This document shows, piece after piece, positions 22,756 to 33,960 of a stretch of 64,000 nucleotides of DNA. The DNA lies in contig JAECYW010000016.1 of assembly GCA_023014335.1 (NCBI GenBank), positions 1,426,001 to 1,490,000 of the forward strand, in the 5' to 3' direction. The translations under genes and the position numbers were made by a program. The notes beneath the pieces are model-generated. The model ran no database searches, was not told the DNA's origin, and was given only the letters and a program-made list of their open reading frames with translations. This DNA comes from Galerina marginata. Taxonomy: Eukaryota > Basidiomycota > Agaricomycetes > Agaricales > Galerinaceae. Numbering within the stretch: position 1 is the first letter of the stretch; the number at the start of each line of letters is the position of its first letter.

Positions 22756-23021
22756 CCTGAAGTGGAACACAGACATGTCCGTTTATTCATTGTGCTGTTC
22801 ATGCCTAATGATTGAATATCCTATCAATGCTTTTTTAGTACTCGTGTGATTTTGGTGTGCAGGACAAGGAATTCAAAATGTGGATCCTTGGAATAATTTG
22901 TTCAAGTTTGACCGCTTCTCTCAACTCTTTCGAGTCCGACAAAATGAAAACAATTCCTTGAACCGAGGTGTCCTTACTGGTTGTGCGCGTGTTCTGATAG
23001 AGGACTTTTCGTTGGTCTTCA

Positions 23022-24110
23022 TGTCGACCGATCCACCCTCCGCGAACGTCAACGGACCGGCATGGTCATAGGCAAAGTGGACGAGGAACCAACAAGATCG
23101 AAGTACTGGATCGATGATGGAAATGTCATTCTTCAGGCGGAAAGGGTCCAGTAACTCCAGTCCAAAGTACATCATTTTTTCATTCTCGTCCCCACTAAAG
23201 GTGTTCAAAAATATGTTCAGTGTTGTGCAGCCTGAATAGCCTCATATGGATGGTGGCACTCCCTTCTAATTAGTACTCTTTGACAAGGCGACGGATGTCG
23301 AGAATGTGTTATCTGTACTCTATGAAAACTTCGGGTCAGTCTTTCACTGTTCTGTTATCTTTCCTGTCTGAATGTAGCGATCGAAATTTAGGATCAATCA
23401 TCTGAGGGGGTTGATGCATTTTAGGCATTGCAAAACCATTCTTCGTTTAGGAAACAAATATGAGATTGATGACCTCCGAGATGAAGGCCTTGGACGCCTA
23501 AAAGATGCGAGCTCCCACGACTTCGGGTCTTTGGGACAGAAATCGTTCCTTACAATTGGAAATAGGCCACACCTTGTAATCTATGCCGACAATATATGGC
23601 TCACGAACCTTCTGCCAGTGTTGAGACGATTTTTTTTAGCAGCATGTGCGCTATATTCAAGTCATTTCAGCACGGTAAGTCTACAACTACACATAGTTCA
23701 TACTCCTCACTGGCGAGCATTTTGTCCAGGGAACGGTGATCGTTGGTACAGAGTACAATGGCAAGATACGGCGTTTAAACCAGATAGCACCTAATCACTG
23801 CTTCATTGGTAGCGAAATGCTCCTTCGCAAGTCGTAAGAAATTTCTAAAGCGTGACTGCAACATGCAAAGCTTAAGGAAGGGATCCCAGGATTTTCCTGT
23901 ACGTTCAAAGAACATGCAAACCTCAGAATGATAAGCGCACGTCCCTATGGATCTTACGGAAATCAGTTTTCGATTTTCGATTTTCAGTCACTTGGGCGTG
24001 TCGTTCAAGAAACTGATATGTACGGATTTTATTCAATTCGTTACAGTCGCTTGTGATGAACTTGAAGTTTGTGAAGAGCTATGGGAATGTCTGCTTGCAA
24101 CTTGGTCTAG
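23022..24110 (+). pseudogene. Decayed BTB/POZ gene copy
   Basis: Fragments follow the order of the intact paralogs. MSTDPPSA at 23022 is followed by a stop; RSKYWIDDGNVILQAE lies in another frame; VFKNMFSVVQPE is followed by stops at the positions of the acidic block; then come ILRLGNKYEIDDLRDEGLGRL, a CFIGSEMLLRKS fragment ending in a stop, and a C-terminal EELWECL piece near 24080. Several in-frame stops and frame changes disrupt it, so it cannot encode the family protein. It is closest in wording to copy C (RSKYW, ALYSS), which suggests it shares an ancestor with C rather than A or B. Confidence 0.8.
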
Positions 24111-24228
24111 ATCTAACTTTCTGATTACATAAGCAGTATACAAACCGTTAACGCGTTAACGTCAGAAAATCTTTCAAAGGGCCACACCTATAGTTAAATC
24201 GCCATCTTAAATATCTTATGTCGACCAA

Positions 24229-25340
24229 ATGTCGACAGAACCACCTCCCGCCAAAGGCCCCAGAACTCATGAAGCTCCAGGAGGGGAGGTACTACAATCT
24301 TCGAGATTTTGGTTCTACGATGGAAACATAGTTCTCCAGGCTGAAAATACGCAATATCGAGTGCATGGTTCAATGCTATCGCGTCATTCAAATGTCTTTA
24401 AGGACATGGTCGACCTGCCACAACCCCACGAGCCATCGGAACCCTATATCGAGGGATGCCCTCTCGTCTCCCTGACAGACAAAGCCGAAGATTTAGAGGA
24501 GGTCCTTTCAATCTTTTATGACAACATCCGGTCAGGATGCACCATACTTGTCTCCATTCATTCATTTTTTGACCGTTGCTCGGTATATAGCACCAATGAC
24601 ATGAGGGAATTGATGCCTTTCCGTCAACTGGCCGCTATTCTTCGCCTGGGGAAAAAGTATGAAATTGATTACCTTCGGGATGAAGGTCTCCAACGACTCC
24701 GCCTCGAATTCCCCTCAAGTTTGGACCTTTGGGATAAAAGCTACTACGATTGTCTTTATACAGTGTCCGAAACACTCCACCACGATGCAATCAATCTCGC
24801 TCATGAACTCTCTATTCAAACAATCCTTCCTGCGTTATACGCTGCGGTCGTGAAGGATTATAATGCGGTGAGTTATCTACTTGATATGATTTTTATTTCA
24901 TTGCCGAGCTATAGTATGCGCTCTAGGAAAGCATTCTTTCGGGTCTAACTGCTGATGAAAAGAGGGTCTATTTAAACGAAGATGCCCTCAAACATTGCCT
25001 GATCGGCCGCGATAACCTTCTTATTTTTGTTCAAGAACATCTCCGTGACTGGGTTGGACGAACTGACATTATTCCCGCACCTGACTGCCATTCAACTATA
25101 GCCTGCCAACCTCAGAAGTTGGACGTAATCTTGGGACTTCGTGCCTTCGATTCTTCCTATGGTATCATTGAGATCTTCAACCCTGCTCCAGCGCTAGGTC
25201 CCGAATTTCCGAAAATTTGCCCTGTTTGCACCAAATCTGTTGAACAAGCTCACAAGGATCTTCGCCAAGAGTTATGGCAGTCTCTTCCCTCTTATTTCGG
25301 CCTTCCAAAGTGGAAGGATCTCAAGGATTTCGATCAGTAA
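24229..25340 (+). CDS. BTB/POZ domain protein, copy B
   Basis: Three exons: 24229-24530, 24591-24867 and 24927-25340; 330 residues. Exons 1 and 3 have exactly the same lengths as in copy A (302 and 414 nt), and splice sites fall at the same codons, so A and B are recent duplicates. The BTB core has FWFYDGNIVLQAENTQYRVHG and SMLSRHSNVFKDM, followed by the acidic LTDKAEDLEEVLSIFYDNIR, then LRLGKKYEIDYLRDEG and a tail ending LPKWKDLKDFDQ with a C-P-V-C pair (CPVCTKSVEQAHKDL). Intron 1 is 60 bp, stop-free and a multiple of three. Cellular role unknown. Confidence 0.85.
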
Positions 25341-26266
25341 TTTCAACATGAACGTTTTCCTCTTCGTCGTAGTATTCACGCTCTGGAAATTGCCTAAATA
25401 CCAAGGACTCAGTAAATAATCATAATATTATATATCTCATACTCTTTCCATTAGAGGGCAATATACTTACTCGTATGAGTTCTGCAAATCGTGAACCTCG
25501 ATTCTGGACAATTGTTCGATTGTTCGATTGATTTGGTTTATCCACCTTTGGCAGCAGTTGCGGAAGCAACTTGGCCCCCTTCGGTGTCACGAAAGAACCC
25601 GCTCGTCGGCGCCTTGAATCTTCCTCTAATCACCGACTGTGCTACTTAATACTTATAATAAGTAGGGTTACAAAAATTATATTGAGAAGCGAACTTGCAG
25701 AATTGTTGTAATCTCCCGAGCAGAGACTACACAATCGCAACCACCTATAAGAGTTTCATCTATCCTTGTAGTACGATTAATCCTCATCCACCTACCGCCC
25801 AAATTTTGGTTGCTAGTGGTAATACCATGACTCACTTCGTCGAGGCGCGAGGAATGCTTAGTGTGGTAGATGATTCATAAACCAACAATCGAGGTCCCCA
25901 ACCATGGAGTAGTGGTTCATAACAAGCCATCGTCTTTACCCCCCATCGCACTCTTCCGTGAATCTGGGAGCTCAGATGATAAGGTTGAACAGGCAGAAAC
26001 GTCAACACCTTTGTCCGTCTGCTTTGGGGAAAGTTCAGAATTGCCCCAGAGTCTCGGCATACGCGTCTGGTTAGTCGTTGGACCCTCTCGACGCAGGCCC
26101 TTCACGGTGCTGTATTTGCTGATCCTCGCCATGGCCGTTTCGAAACTACGAATGCAGTATGCGAAGCATCTCAGTGTATAGATGAAGAGATGATGGACTG
26201 AGGAGGCGGAGAAGAGACCGGATGGTTCCATTGTATAGAGAAGCCGAGAGGGTATGGTAGACATAT
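25341..26266. other. Intergenic region
   Basis: This lies between BTB copy B and the kinase-like pseudogene on the other strand. Overlapping open frames on both strands near 25870-26264 (103 and 115 codons) carry no recognisable motif and overlap each other, so at most one could be real. I do not call a gene. Confidence 0.4.
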
Positions 26267-27823
26267 CTACTTCGTGAGCTTCGCAAGTGTCTTCTTCAGG
26301 ATCCGATTGTCGTCTTCTTTGGTAAATTTCAGGTTGGACGAGGATCGACCCTCAATCAACTCGCTGTTGAGGTTTGGGGTGGGATAAAACACCTGTCCAT
26401 CTTGGTCGCCCCAGTCGAAATCGAGTAACATCACATTTTGGTTATTATAGATGATGTTCGTGTCTCGCAGATTGCCATGAACCAGACCGTCCGCATGAAA
26501 GTCGTCCACAAGTTGCAACAACTCCTTTGTCCACATATTTCGGTGGGTGTCCAGTCCTGACGAACTGGTGATTGTGACGCCAGAGGCAACGTGCTTCATT
26601 GCGATTGCATTCCATCCACCGGGAAGGCGTTCAAAAACGAGGATACGTGGCGCATAGCCGCGTTGAGCACAGAAAGAATGCAACTCAAGCGAATACTCTC
26701 GTGCAAATTTGACGACAATTGTCTGCTTCTCAGGACCTGTCGTCTCTGCGAGAAATAAAAGACGAAAGTTTTGTCGGTCGGGATGGAACCCTGAAGTCTG
26801 GATTGATAGGTACTCGGTGAGTGAGCCCCATTCGCGCAATCTGGTGACCGATGGGAAGCGGCAAGCGGTAATTTGAATGTCAGGTGGTGGCATGGTAATG
26901 AGCCTCTGGGTGATGCAGCAGCGAAAGCCCTATAGAGGCTTGCGATCGCAATTATCGGAAGCAGATGGGATGCATGACAAGGCGGGAGTAGGGCTCACAA
27001 GTCGATATTGGTGATCAATTGCAACAAGAGCATAAGACTTCACATTGGCGCCTGGGAGGATGAAAGGATCAGTTTTGTCGCCGAATATCTCGTATATCCA
27101 TTGCTCACCAATGACAGTCAACCCAAGGGTCGATACTCTCCATCTCTCAAAAGGGTCGTGGTGTTCTTCCATTCCGTGGCGTGCAAACGCGCGACATACT
27201 GTACGCAGTGAGCTCTACTTCGGCAACGGCGTTATGGCCAGCAGATCGATGTTTGAACTTGGCGACCAGTGCGCCTCCTCCATGCTTCGCCACATTATTT
27301 CCATCTGGCCATATCGCACCAACGGCAGCATCATGGAGCAAAGGAATTGTGGTACGAATGCGGGCTGAAAAAATGCGATTGAGGGTGGGTAAAGCCACAG
27401 ACCATTGTTCATCTTCGTAATCATAAAACCGACACATTTTTTGTGCGAAGTCATCAACCGCCTTCTGTAGTTCCGAGGCATTAACTTGAGAAAGACCTGG
27501 GACATAGGCTACTCCATAAAAATCTCAAGAAACTGGCCAAAACCATCGTACAGGAGTGGAATTGGGGCGATGTCGGCATCCGGGTTAGGACAGTCATCTA
27601 AGATCTTCTCGAAGGGTATTTCTCGGTTATGTTCGTAGTTAGAAGGCTGGGCAATAGTTGATTGTGCAGTTGTAGTGAGCTTGCAACGCTTCATGCAATT
27701 AGACGCGGTTTCCGTGACCGCTTCCTCGTCCCTACAAAGATTTTCAGACAAGACGCACTGAAAACAACGACAACCTTCCCACCCGTGATTTCTAGGAACC
27801 AAATTGGGACCTCTGGTGGCCAA
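26267..27823 (-). pseudogene. Frameshifted agaricomycete kinase-like protein gene
   Basis: Read on the minus strand, protein-like segments come in family order but in changing frames. FEKILDDCPNPD...GFGQFLEIF is followed, after a shift at a T run near 27520, by YVPGLSQVNASELQKAVDDF, then LPTLNRIFSAR, NNVAKHGGGALVAKFKHRSAG and VEVELTAY-like. After a shift near 27200 comes EEHHDPFERWRVSTLGLTVIG with YALVAIDHQYRLVSPTPALSCI. After a shift near 26933 comes LYRAFAAAS, and then the kinase-like lobe with VVKFAREYS, HGNLRDTNI and LLDFDWGD to the stop at 26267. The catalytic-loop HxD has become HGN. At least three frameshifts and the lost aspartate argue for a pseudogene. The family, common in agaricomycetes, has unknown substrates. 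A few shifts could be sequencing errors. Confidence 0.7.
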
Positions 27824-28367
27824 GGGACCATCCTCTTCCTAAAGAAATCGTGATCTCAGGTTGCCAAGCTGTTCGACAATAGAAGCCGTGGCCTGCCCGA
27901 GGAAACTCGATATGGGGTTGATCATGACCAGCTATATGAAAATAAGAAAGAGAAAAATATCGGGTAGAATGAACACACCGTATACACGCTGAGTACAGGA
28001 CTTTGGGGAGACATTGCCAAGTGCACCGCGCAAGGTCAATCAACGCCTTCACCTTATAATTACTGTCCGTCGAGACATCAACAATGGCATTACCAAAGAT
28101 TTTATACCCTCCAGATGTGTTTGAAGCAAAAGTTAAGGAACTTTGGGCATAATAGCAGAAAGAGGGCGTGTCCTATGTTGGTGCAGTCAAATTCCAACTG
28201 CCACCGAGGTGACTACTTTGTGACTACTCACGTGAAACGACACGACGTGCGTGTCACAGTTCTCCTATCGCTCAATGTCCTCCGAGTCTAGTCTCTAGAT
28301 CTCCCTCCCAGGTTGTACTCACTGTCAGGCCGCACGCGTTCTTGAACCACTGTAACCCAAGTCGATA

Positions 28368-29479
28368 ATGACAGACCCGCCTTCCGCAAAGCGTCAACGA
28401 CTCGGAGCCCACGCCGAAGATACGGGAAAAACAAGATCAAAGTACTGGTTTGAGGATGGTAATGTCGTTCTTCAGGCCGAAAAAACCCAGTTCAGAGTGC
28501 ACCGTTCCATGCTTGCCTACCACTCAAATGTGTTCAAAGACATGTTTAGCCTACCGCAGCCCGAGCAGCCCCCAGAGCCTTGTGTTGATGGATGCCCCGT
28601 TGTAGAACTGTCTGATAAGGCCGATGATGTCGAGTATGTCGTATCGATATTCTATGAAAATCTCAGGTCTTTTCAATTTCCAGCTCCCTTTTGGAAGTTT
28701 AACCCAAATTTTTGGCAGGACAAATGACATGAGGGAGTTGATGTCTTTTGAGCATCTCGCAGCTATCCTTCGCCTGGGCAAAAAATATGAAATTGACCAC
28801 CTCAGAGACGAAGGCATTCGAAGGTTGCGATGCGAGTTCCCAACGACTTTAAAACTATGGGATGACGCATCTGAGCAGGTTATGGCAATTTCGCGTCCAA
28901 TGTCCCGTTGCGGGGATATCATCAATCTTGCCCATGAACTGTCCATTCAGACCGTGCTTCCCGCAGCGTACGCATTGTATTCAAGCAATTATAGCTCGGT
29001 AAGTCAGGTGCTCCATTTGCTTTATAAGTCTTGCTGACCCTTCCTTGGACTCCTTCAAGGCAACCATGTTAAATGAGAGACAAGGGCGAAGGCCAAGGCG
29101 AACGCAACTAAACCAGCCTGCACTTAACAGCTGCCTGATAGGTCGAGAGATGCTCCTTCGAAAGGCGCATGAAACCTTTAAAGAATGGCTGGACCACAAG
29201 CTTGACCTTATCATACCGGGACCATCATGTACCTCGGCCAAAAATTGCGAAGCTTTCAAATTTCAGTCACTTGCCGATATTCCTGCGATGGATTTTGAGA
29301 GCGATGAGCGAATCCAGATTCTGTTCGAATTGACAGAATCGTTTACGGATTTTCTATGCTTAAAATGTCGTCTATCAATCATTAATGCTTACGACAAAGC
29401 TCGTGAAGAGCTATGGCAATCTCTACCGACGCTTTTTGGCCTTCCAAAGTGGGAAGATCTTCGGGATTTTGACGCGTAG
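28368..29479 (+). CDS. BTB/POZ domain protein, copy C
   Basis: Three exons: 28368-28666, 28719-28998 and 29060-29479; 332 residues. It starts MTDPPSAKRQRL (nuclear-signal-like), followed by the BTB core YWFEDGNVVLQAEKTQFRVH, SMLAYHSNVFKDMF, an acidic LSDKADDVEYVVSIFYENLR, and LRLGKKYEIDHLRDEGIRRLR. The tail ends LPKWEDLRDFDA and keeps a C-L-K-C pair. Splice positions match copies A and B, but intron 1 (52 bp, donor GTCTTT) is not a multiple of three and contains a stop, so it must be spliced. It is more diverged than A and B are from each other. Confidence 0.85.
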
Positions 29480-30399
29480 TGCAGCGCTAGTTTCTTTATT
29501 TTATCTCATCATGTAATACTCAAATTTATGGTTTATTCTCTCCTAATAAAAAGTCCCCATAGTCAGCCATGATGATGCAGCAGGACCGCCTCTCCTTTAG
29601 CAGCAACTCAAAGATGTTTATTCTCTCGAATCCTCTGGACCCCTCCGATAGTTAACTCCCTGCTTCCTCGTTCTGGGAGATTAGATTAGATCTGTGAGGG
29701 ATGCGTCTCGCCAACTCGGTAACCGGTAACCTGTAGATCCGACCTCAGGCTTTATCCAAATTTTATCTCTCAGACTCTTTCCCAATTCTTTCCCCCTACC
29801 ATCTACAAACATCGCTCGGAAATTATTCCAACAACTTTAGATTGAATAATTTGTTATCCTACTCCTGCATAACGCCTGGTTAATAGTCGTATTACGAATG
29901 ACCTCGCGATATTAGCGAAATGCCAGTCTGCCGGAACGCGTCATTGATCCCGATGGCCTATGAGCTCCCCATCGACGGTCTTCTATCCGAGGACCGAAGT
30001 TGCAAAGCTTTACCCAAGAGTCGAGTGCATGCTATGTAGGTGAGCGGCTAGACCTAGTATAGCATCGGTAGCGACTCCGTTGTCACGACTCAGGCTTGAT
30101 TTTATGCTCTGTTCACTATGCTTATCGAAGGAATGATTTGTGTACACGGAAGAGCTTCCATTAATATTGCATTGCCCTGTCATCAGTTTTGTCTAATCGT
30201 AGATTCATGGGGAATTGTGCCAGATGGGTTCACACCCGTGTCTCTTACCTCCCGAAAGTAGAAATCCATCCACGCCCATGAGATTGTAGCTTGAGACAAG
30301 TATATAAGGAGGAGGTCTTGAGGAGCTTTAATAATCAGTTGACCGTGTTTTCTTCCTTCTCTTGATCTACAACCATCACCATCCACAACTAGATCGACA
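29480..30399. other. Intergenic region
   Basis: About 920 bp between two plus-strand genes. The last 150 bases should hold the promoter and leader of the hydrolase gene. Apart from a minus-strand frame at 30183-30557 that runs into the first exon of that gene and has no motif, I see nothing. Confidence 0.45.
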
Positions 30400-31595
30400 A
30401 TGAGTTTCTGCGAGCACTGTGTTAAAGGTATGTAGAAGTACGATCGCGAAAGACTGCGATCTCTCCTCCAAACCCAGAAGCTTGAGACGACCTCATAGCA
30501 TTTCCTTGGGTCGTGGGGTGTTGAACCCATGAACAGAACAGAGATCTGACCTGCCATTTTCGTCTAGGTGTTATCCATGAGGGTACTCCCAAAGGTAGGC
30601 CCTTCGACGCTCGCGGCGAAGTGACCTTGACCAATGTGAGCCGGTACAGGCAAATTCGAGAAGATCGGTGGAGTAGACACCTACGTCGCCATCCCCACGG
30701 TGGATTACCCCAAGGATAAGGCGATCCTTTTCTTACCGGATGTCTTTGGACCCCAGCTTATCAACGCTCAGGTGGGTTGTGTCAGATATATTTAGGAAAG
30801 ATGCGGTGCCAATGACACTCTAAATTGACAATTATAGCTCATGGCTGATGCGTTCGCCGAGAACGGGTTCAAGGTATGGTCTCCTTCATGCCGTTTGTAC
30901 GGAAATCTGGTGGCGGTTGACGAAATGGCCTTGCAATTTGACTTGAATAGACTTTCATTCCTGATTACCTCAACGGCGACCCCATTCCTCCCGATGCGCT
31001 CAACCCAGGCAGCGACTTCGATATCATGAAGTGGTTCCCTGGCCATACTCAGGACAAGACGCGTCCCTCCCTTGACAAGGTCATCAACGCACTTAAGGAG
31101 CAGGGCATCACCACGTTCGGCGCCACCGGTTACTGCTTCGGTGGTGAGTAAACATATTCCAGGCAAGTGCCAAAGGAGCTCACTGATTTTTTTTCCAGGG
31201 CGCTACGTCTTTGACTTGGCATTCGACAATGTCATCAAGGCTGGTGTCGTCGCACACCCTTCGCTCCTCCAAGTCCCCGCTGATCTCGAGGTCCGTGCCC
31301 AAAGCGTCTTGCCGATCGATTTTTAACACACATCTTCGCCCTAAAGAAATACGTCGCGTCTGCCAAAGCGCCGTTGCTCATTAACTCCTGCCCAGTTGAC
31401 TCTCAGTTCCCTCCTGAGTCGGCCGCGAAGGCTGATGAGATCTTGGGAAAGTTCGCGCCTGGATACAAGCGAAACCATTACGAAGGCTGCACGCATGGTT
31501 TCGCTGTTCGTGGTGACATGAGCGACCCCAAGGTCAAGGCTGGCAAGGAGGGTGCCTTCACGGAGACCGTTGAGTGGTTCATTCACAAGCTTTGA
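30400..31595 (+). CDS. Dienelactone hydrolase family protein
   Basis: Seven exons: 30400-30427, 30568-30594, 30650-30771, 30838-30873, 30951-31143, 31199-31290 and 31347-31595; 248 residues. This is an alpha/beta-hydrolase of the dienelactone hydrolase family (AIM2-like in fungi). The nucleophile motif GYCFGG places Cys133, split across the exon 5/6 junction; Asp184 lies in INSCPVD and His216 in EGCTHGF. The end reads AVRGDMSDPKVKAGKEGAF, a strong family signature. The first three exons are tiny (28, 27 and 122 nt), set by start MSFCEHCVKG. Enzymes of this family open lactone rings in aromatic degradation, but most fungal members have unknown substrates. It is convergent with the cyclase gene, 171 bp apart. 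Confidence 0.88.
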
Positions 31596-31766
31596 GAGAA
31601 TCAGGGAGCAGTTTGTTGCTATATAATGTCCACAATCTAAATGTATTCGATAACTTGCACGGCTTCAAGGAACAATTCACAAATTAGTATCAATGAAATA
31701 TATACAATATATAGGCTTACCTTGCAAGATAAACGATCTGTTATGCACAATGCACATGCAACATTT

Positions 31767-32513
31767 TCACCTTTTCGTATTGTATGCAAAAGCACGGACG
31801 GGCGATCCATCAGCTCCAGCAAGATTCAATGGGACTAGATTGACAATCCACTTCTCTTCCACTGAATTCACCTTTGCTTCTACTAGCTCCTCCAAGTTGG
31901 TCAAGTTTTCGGCAATTAATCCACCTGCTTGAAGAAACGTCTCATGGAAACCAAACTCGTCATCACCACATTCAATACCAGGCGAGGGGGTTTCATCTGG
32001 ACTAAGCGTATCCACCCCGACGACGCGAACCCCCCGCCGCAGGAGTACAGATGCGACCTCAGGGGCGAGATATGGGTGATGAAAATAGGTCGCGGTTTGG
32101 TAACAGGCTTTGGACCACCCTGTGTTTATGAGGAGGATGCAGCCTGGTTGTATACCATGGGAAAATGGTTCCAGATCGTCCCATGTTATCCTGTATCTCT
32201 CCTTGAGCTTTCTACGTGCATGACTACCGTGAGCATCTGGAGGTATAAGGCCATGGGAGAGGTCTATAACAACCGCTTCACCAATAAATTCACTGAGCGG
32301 TATTTGATCTATTTTCCGTCCATCCGGAAAGAAGTGGTACGGTGCATCGATGTGTGTCCCCGTGTGCGTACCCATGGAAAGTTTGTGGACGCAGTAAGAA
32401 TCGTTTTGGTGCGTGGAGTGAGGAACGCATGAGAACTCTGGGTCTGAGGGATATATTTGAGTTGACGAGGTTAAGGGATGCGAGAGATCGATGTATTTTG
32501 TCCCAAAAGTCAT
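31767..32513 (-). CDS. Cyclase family / kynurenine formamidase-like metal hydrolase
   Basis: A single exon of 248 residues. It opens with YIDLSHPL and carries the metal-binding motif H50-T-G-T-H54-I-D56-APYHF of the PF04199 cyclase family. Further family features are AVVIDLSH, ILLINTGW, YLAPEVASVLLRRGVRVVGVDTLSPD and ETFLQAGGLIAENLTNL. Members include bacterial kynurenine formamidase and isatin hydrolase, which cleave amides or lactams using Zn or Mn; the substrate here is not predictable. No signal peptide. Being intron-free is unusual here, since nearly all neighbours have several introns; this may reflect horizontal acquisition or intron loss. The upstream region is the tandem duplication. 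Confidence 0.88.
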   Translation of the reverse strand: MTFGTKYIDLSHPLTSSTQIYPSDPEFSCVPHSTHQNDSYCVHKLSMGTHTGTHIDAPYHFFPDGRKIDQIPLSEFIGEAVVIDLSHGLIPPDAHGSHARRKLKERYRITWDDLEPFSHGIQPGCILLINTGWSKACYQTATYFHHPYLAPEVASVLLRRGVRVVGVDTLSPDETPSPGIECGDDEFGFHETFLQAGGLIAENLTNLEELVEAKVNSVEEKWIVNLVPLNLAGADGSPVRAFAYNTKR

Positions 32514-32598
32514 GGTGGTTGACCAGAAAGGTGGTTGGGAATGCCGGCCCGGCTTTTGTCCGCCAAGTGTGATTCGCTTCCGCCGTCTCGCCGTTATT

Positions 32599-33704
32599 TT
32601 GTAGATCTAGCATGTAGAGAAGTATGAACGGAGGGTTAGGGTCACGTCTATGTGTGACGCGACGGCAGTCTCTGAGAGTCAACACCTCTCTTTCGTTGAC
32701 TCTCGAGACGACTGCCGAACTCGTTGGATCGCGTCCAACGTTCTTTCTTTGCCCCACCCTCCACTCCCAAATATCAGCACTGATTCCTGGAATTAGTGCT
32801 GATGCCCGCTCTGGCTTGTCACCGCCATTTTCGACAAAACTGAAGCAGTGAAAGCCTCTTCGATGGTCAGCGGGCATTTTGCCCTCCCACCCATCGCGGC
32901 TCATCTCAGTTTTTTCCAGAATCGGGACATCCGGCGGGCAGGAAAGCCACATAGGCTTTCGCCCACATTTCACCCACATCGCATCCAATCTCATCAGAAC
33001 CATAGAACTCACATCATTAGACTACCCTATCCAGTCATTAGACTACAGATCACCTACAGATAATCTCATAGTAGAATACTCACCTTATCAATTGCATCCA
33101 ATGATTCATAGAATCATTCTTCCATCCTCAGAGACACAGCGAACACAAAGATTGTAGATCTAGCATGTAGAGAAGTATGAACGGAGGGTTAGGGTCACGT
33201 CTATGTGTGACGCGACGGCAGTCTCTGAGAGTCAACACCTCTCTTTCGTTGACTCTCGAGACGACTGCCGAACTCGTTGGATCGCGTCCAACGTTCTTTC
33301 TTTGCCCCACCCTCCACTCCCAAATATCAGCACTGATTCCTGGAATTAGTGCTGATGCCCGCTCTGGCTTGTCACCGCCATTTTCGACAAAACTGAAGCA
33401 GTGAAAGCCTCTTCGATGGTCAGCGGGCATTTTGCCCTCCCACCCATCGCGGCTCATCTCAGTTTTTTCCAGAATCGGGACATCCGGCGGGCAGGAAAGC
33501 CACATAGGCTTTCGCCCACATTTCACCCACATCGCATCCAATCTCATCAGAACCATAGAACTCACATCATTAGACTACCCTATCCAGTCATTAGACTACA
33601 GATCACCTACAGATAATCTCATAGTAGAATACTCACCTTATCAATTGCATCCAATGATTCATAGAATCATTCTTCCATCCTCAGAGACACAGCGAACACA
33701 AAGA
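32599..33704. repeat. Perfect 553-bp direct tandem duplication
   Basis: Unit 1 (32599-33151) and unit 2 (33152-33704) are adjacent; all frames translated from them are identical, and I found no differing base by eye. The unit has no terminal inverted repeats and no flanking target duplication. It contains a string of short hairpins (listed separately). It lies between the divergent cyclase (start 32513) and tRNA phosphotransferase (start 33961) genes. A minus-strand frame of about 137 codons runs through each copy but matches nothing I know. Either a very recent duplication or an assembly artefact. Confidence 0.85.
32641..33118. repeat. Hairpin series within duplication unit 1
   Basis: Inverted repeats in order: GTCAC/GTGAC (32641-32658); a long bulged stem with arms at 32663-32683 and 32695-32717; CGTTGGA/TCCAACG (32722-32740, loop TCGCG); ATCAGCACT/AGTGCTGAT (32773-32803), whose stem continues inward; ATGCCCGCT/AGCGGGCAT (32802-32810 and 32869-32877); GAAAGCC/GGCTTTC (32942-32960); AATGATTC/GAATCATT (33100-33118). 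All recur in unit 2 at +553. Such density is not expected by chance and suggests a structured element or binding-site array. Confidence 0.7.
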
Positions 33705-33960
33705 CATGTTCTCAACCATACGCGCCTATTCAACCAAAGCTTTGAAAGGCAACAAAAGCATATTGTAGGTATGGTTTATTCCTTCAGATTCCATTCTCCT
33801 TGGCGTGGTCTGGGTTTTGACTCCAACCGACTAGGCAGCCTGCGATCCCTACTTTCGATGACTCCGTCTGACTTCTTGTTCTCATAAAAGTAAATCGGCC
33901 GCATTTAAACCCCCAGCTGAGCCCTCATCTATACCGAAGAAGGGGAAGTATTACAGCAGA

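Noticed and set aside
30500..30530. TGGGTTCAACACCC on the minus strand, resembling a tRNA T-loop
   Set aside because: No acceptor stem, D-loop or A box at the right distance; the sequence lies in the first intron of the hydrolase gene.
32290..33012. 240-codon minus-strand frame spanning the cyclase start and duplication unit 1
   Set aside because: Out of frame with the cyclase, whose metal motif fixes the real frame; the part within the duplication recurs only because the DNA is duplicated.
32624..33063. Short plus-strand frames repeated in both duplication units
   Set aside because: Identical because the DNA is identical; no motif, no start context, and the region is filled with hairpins.
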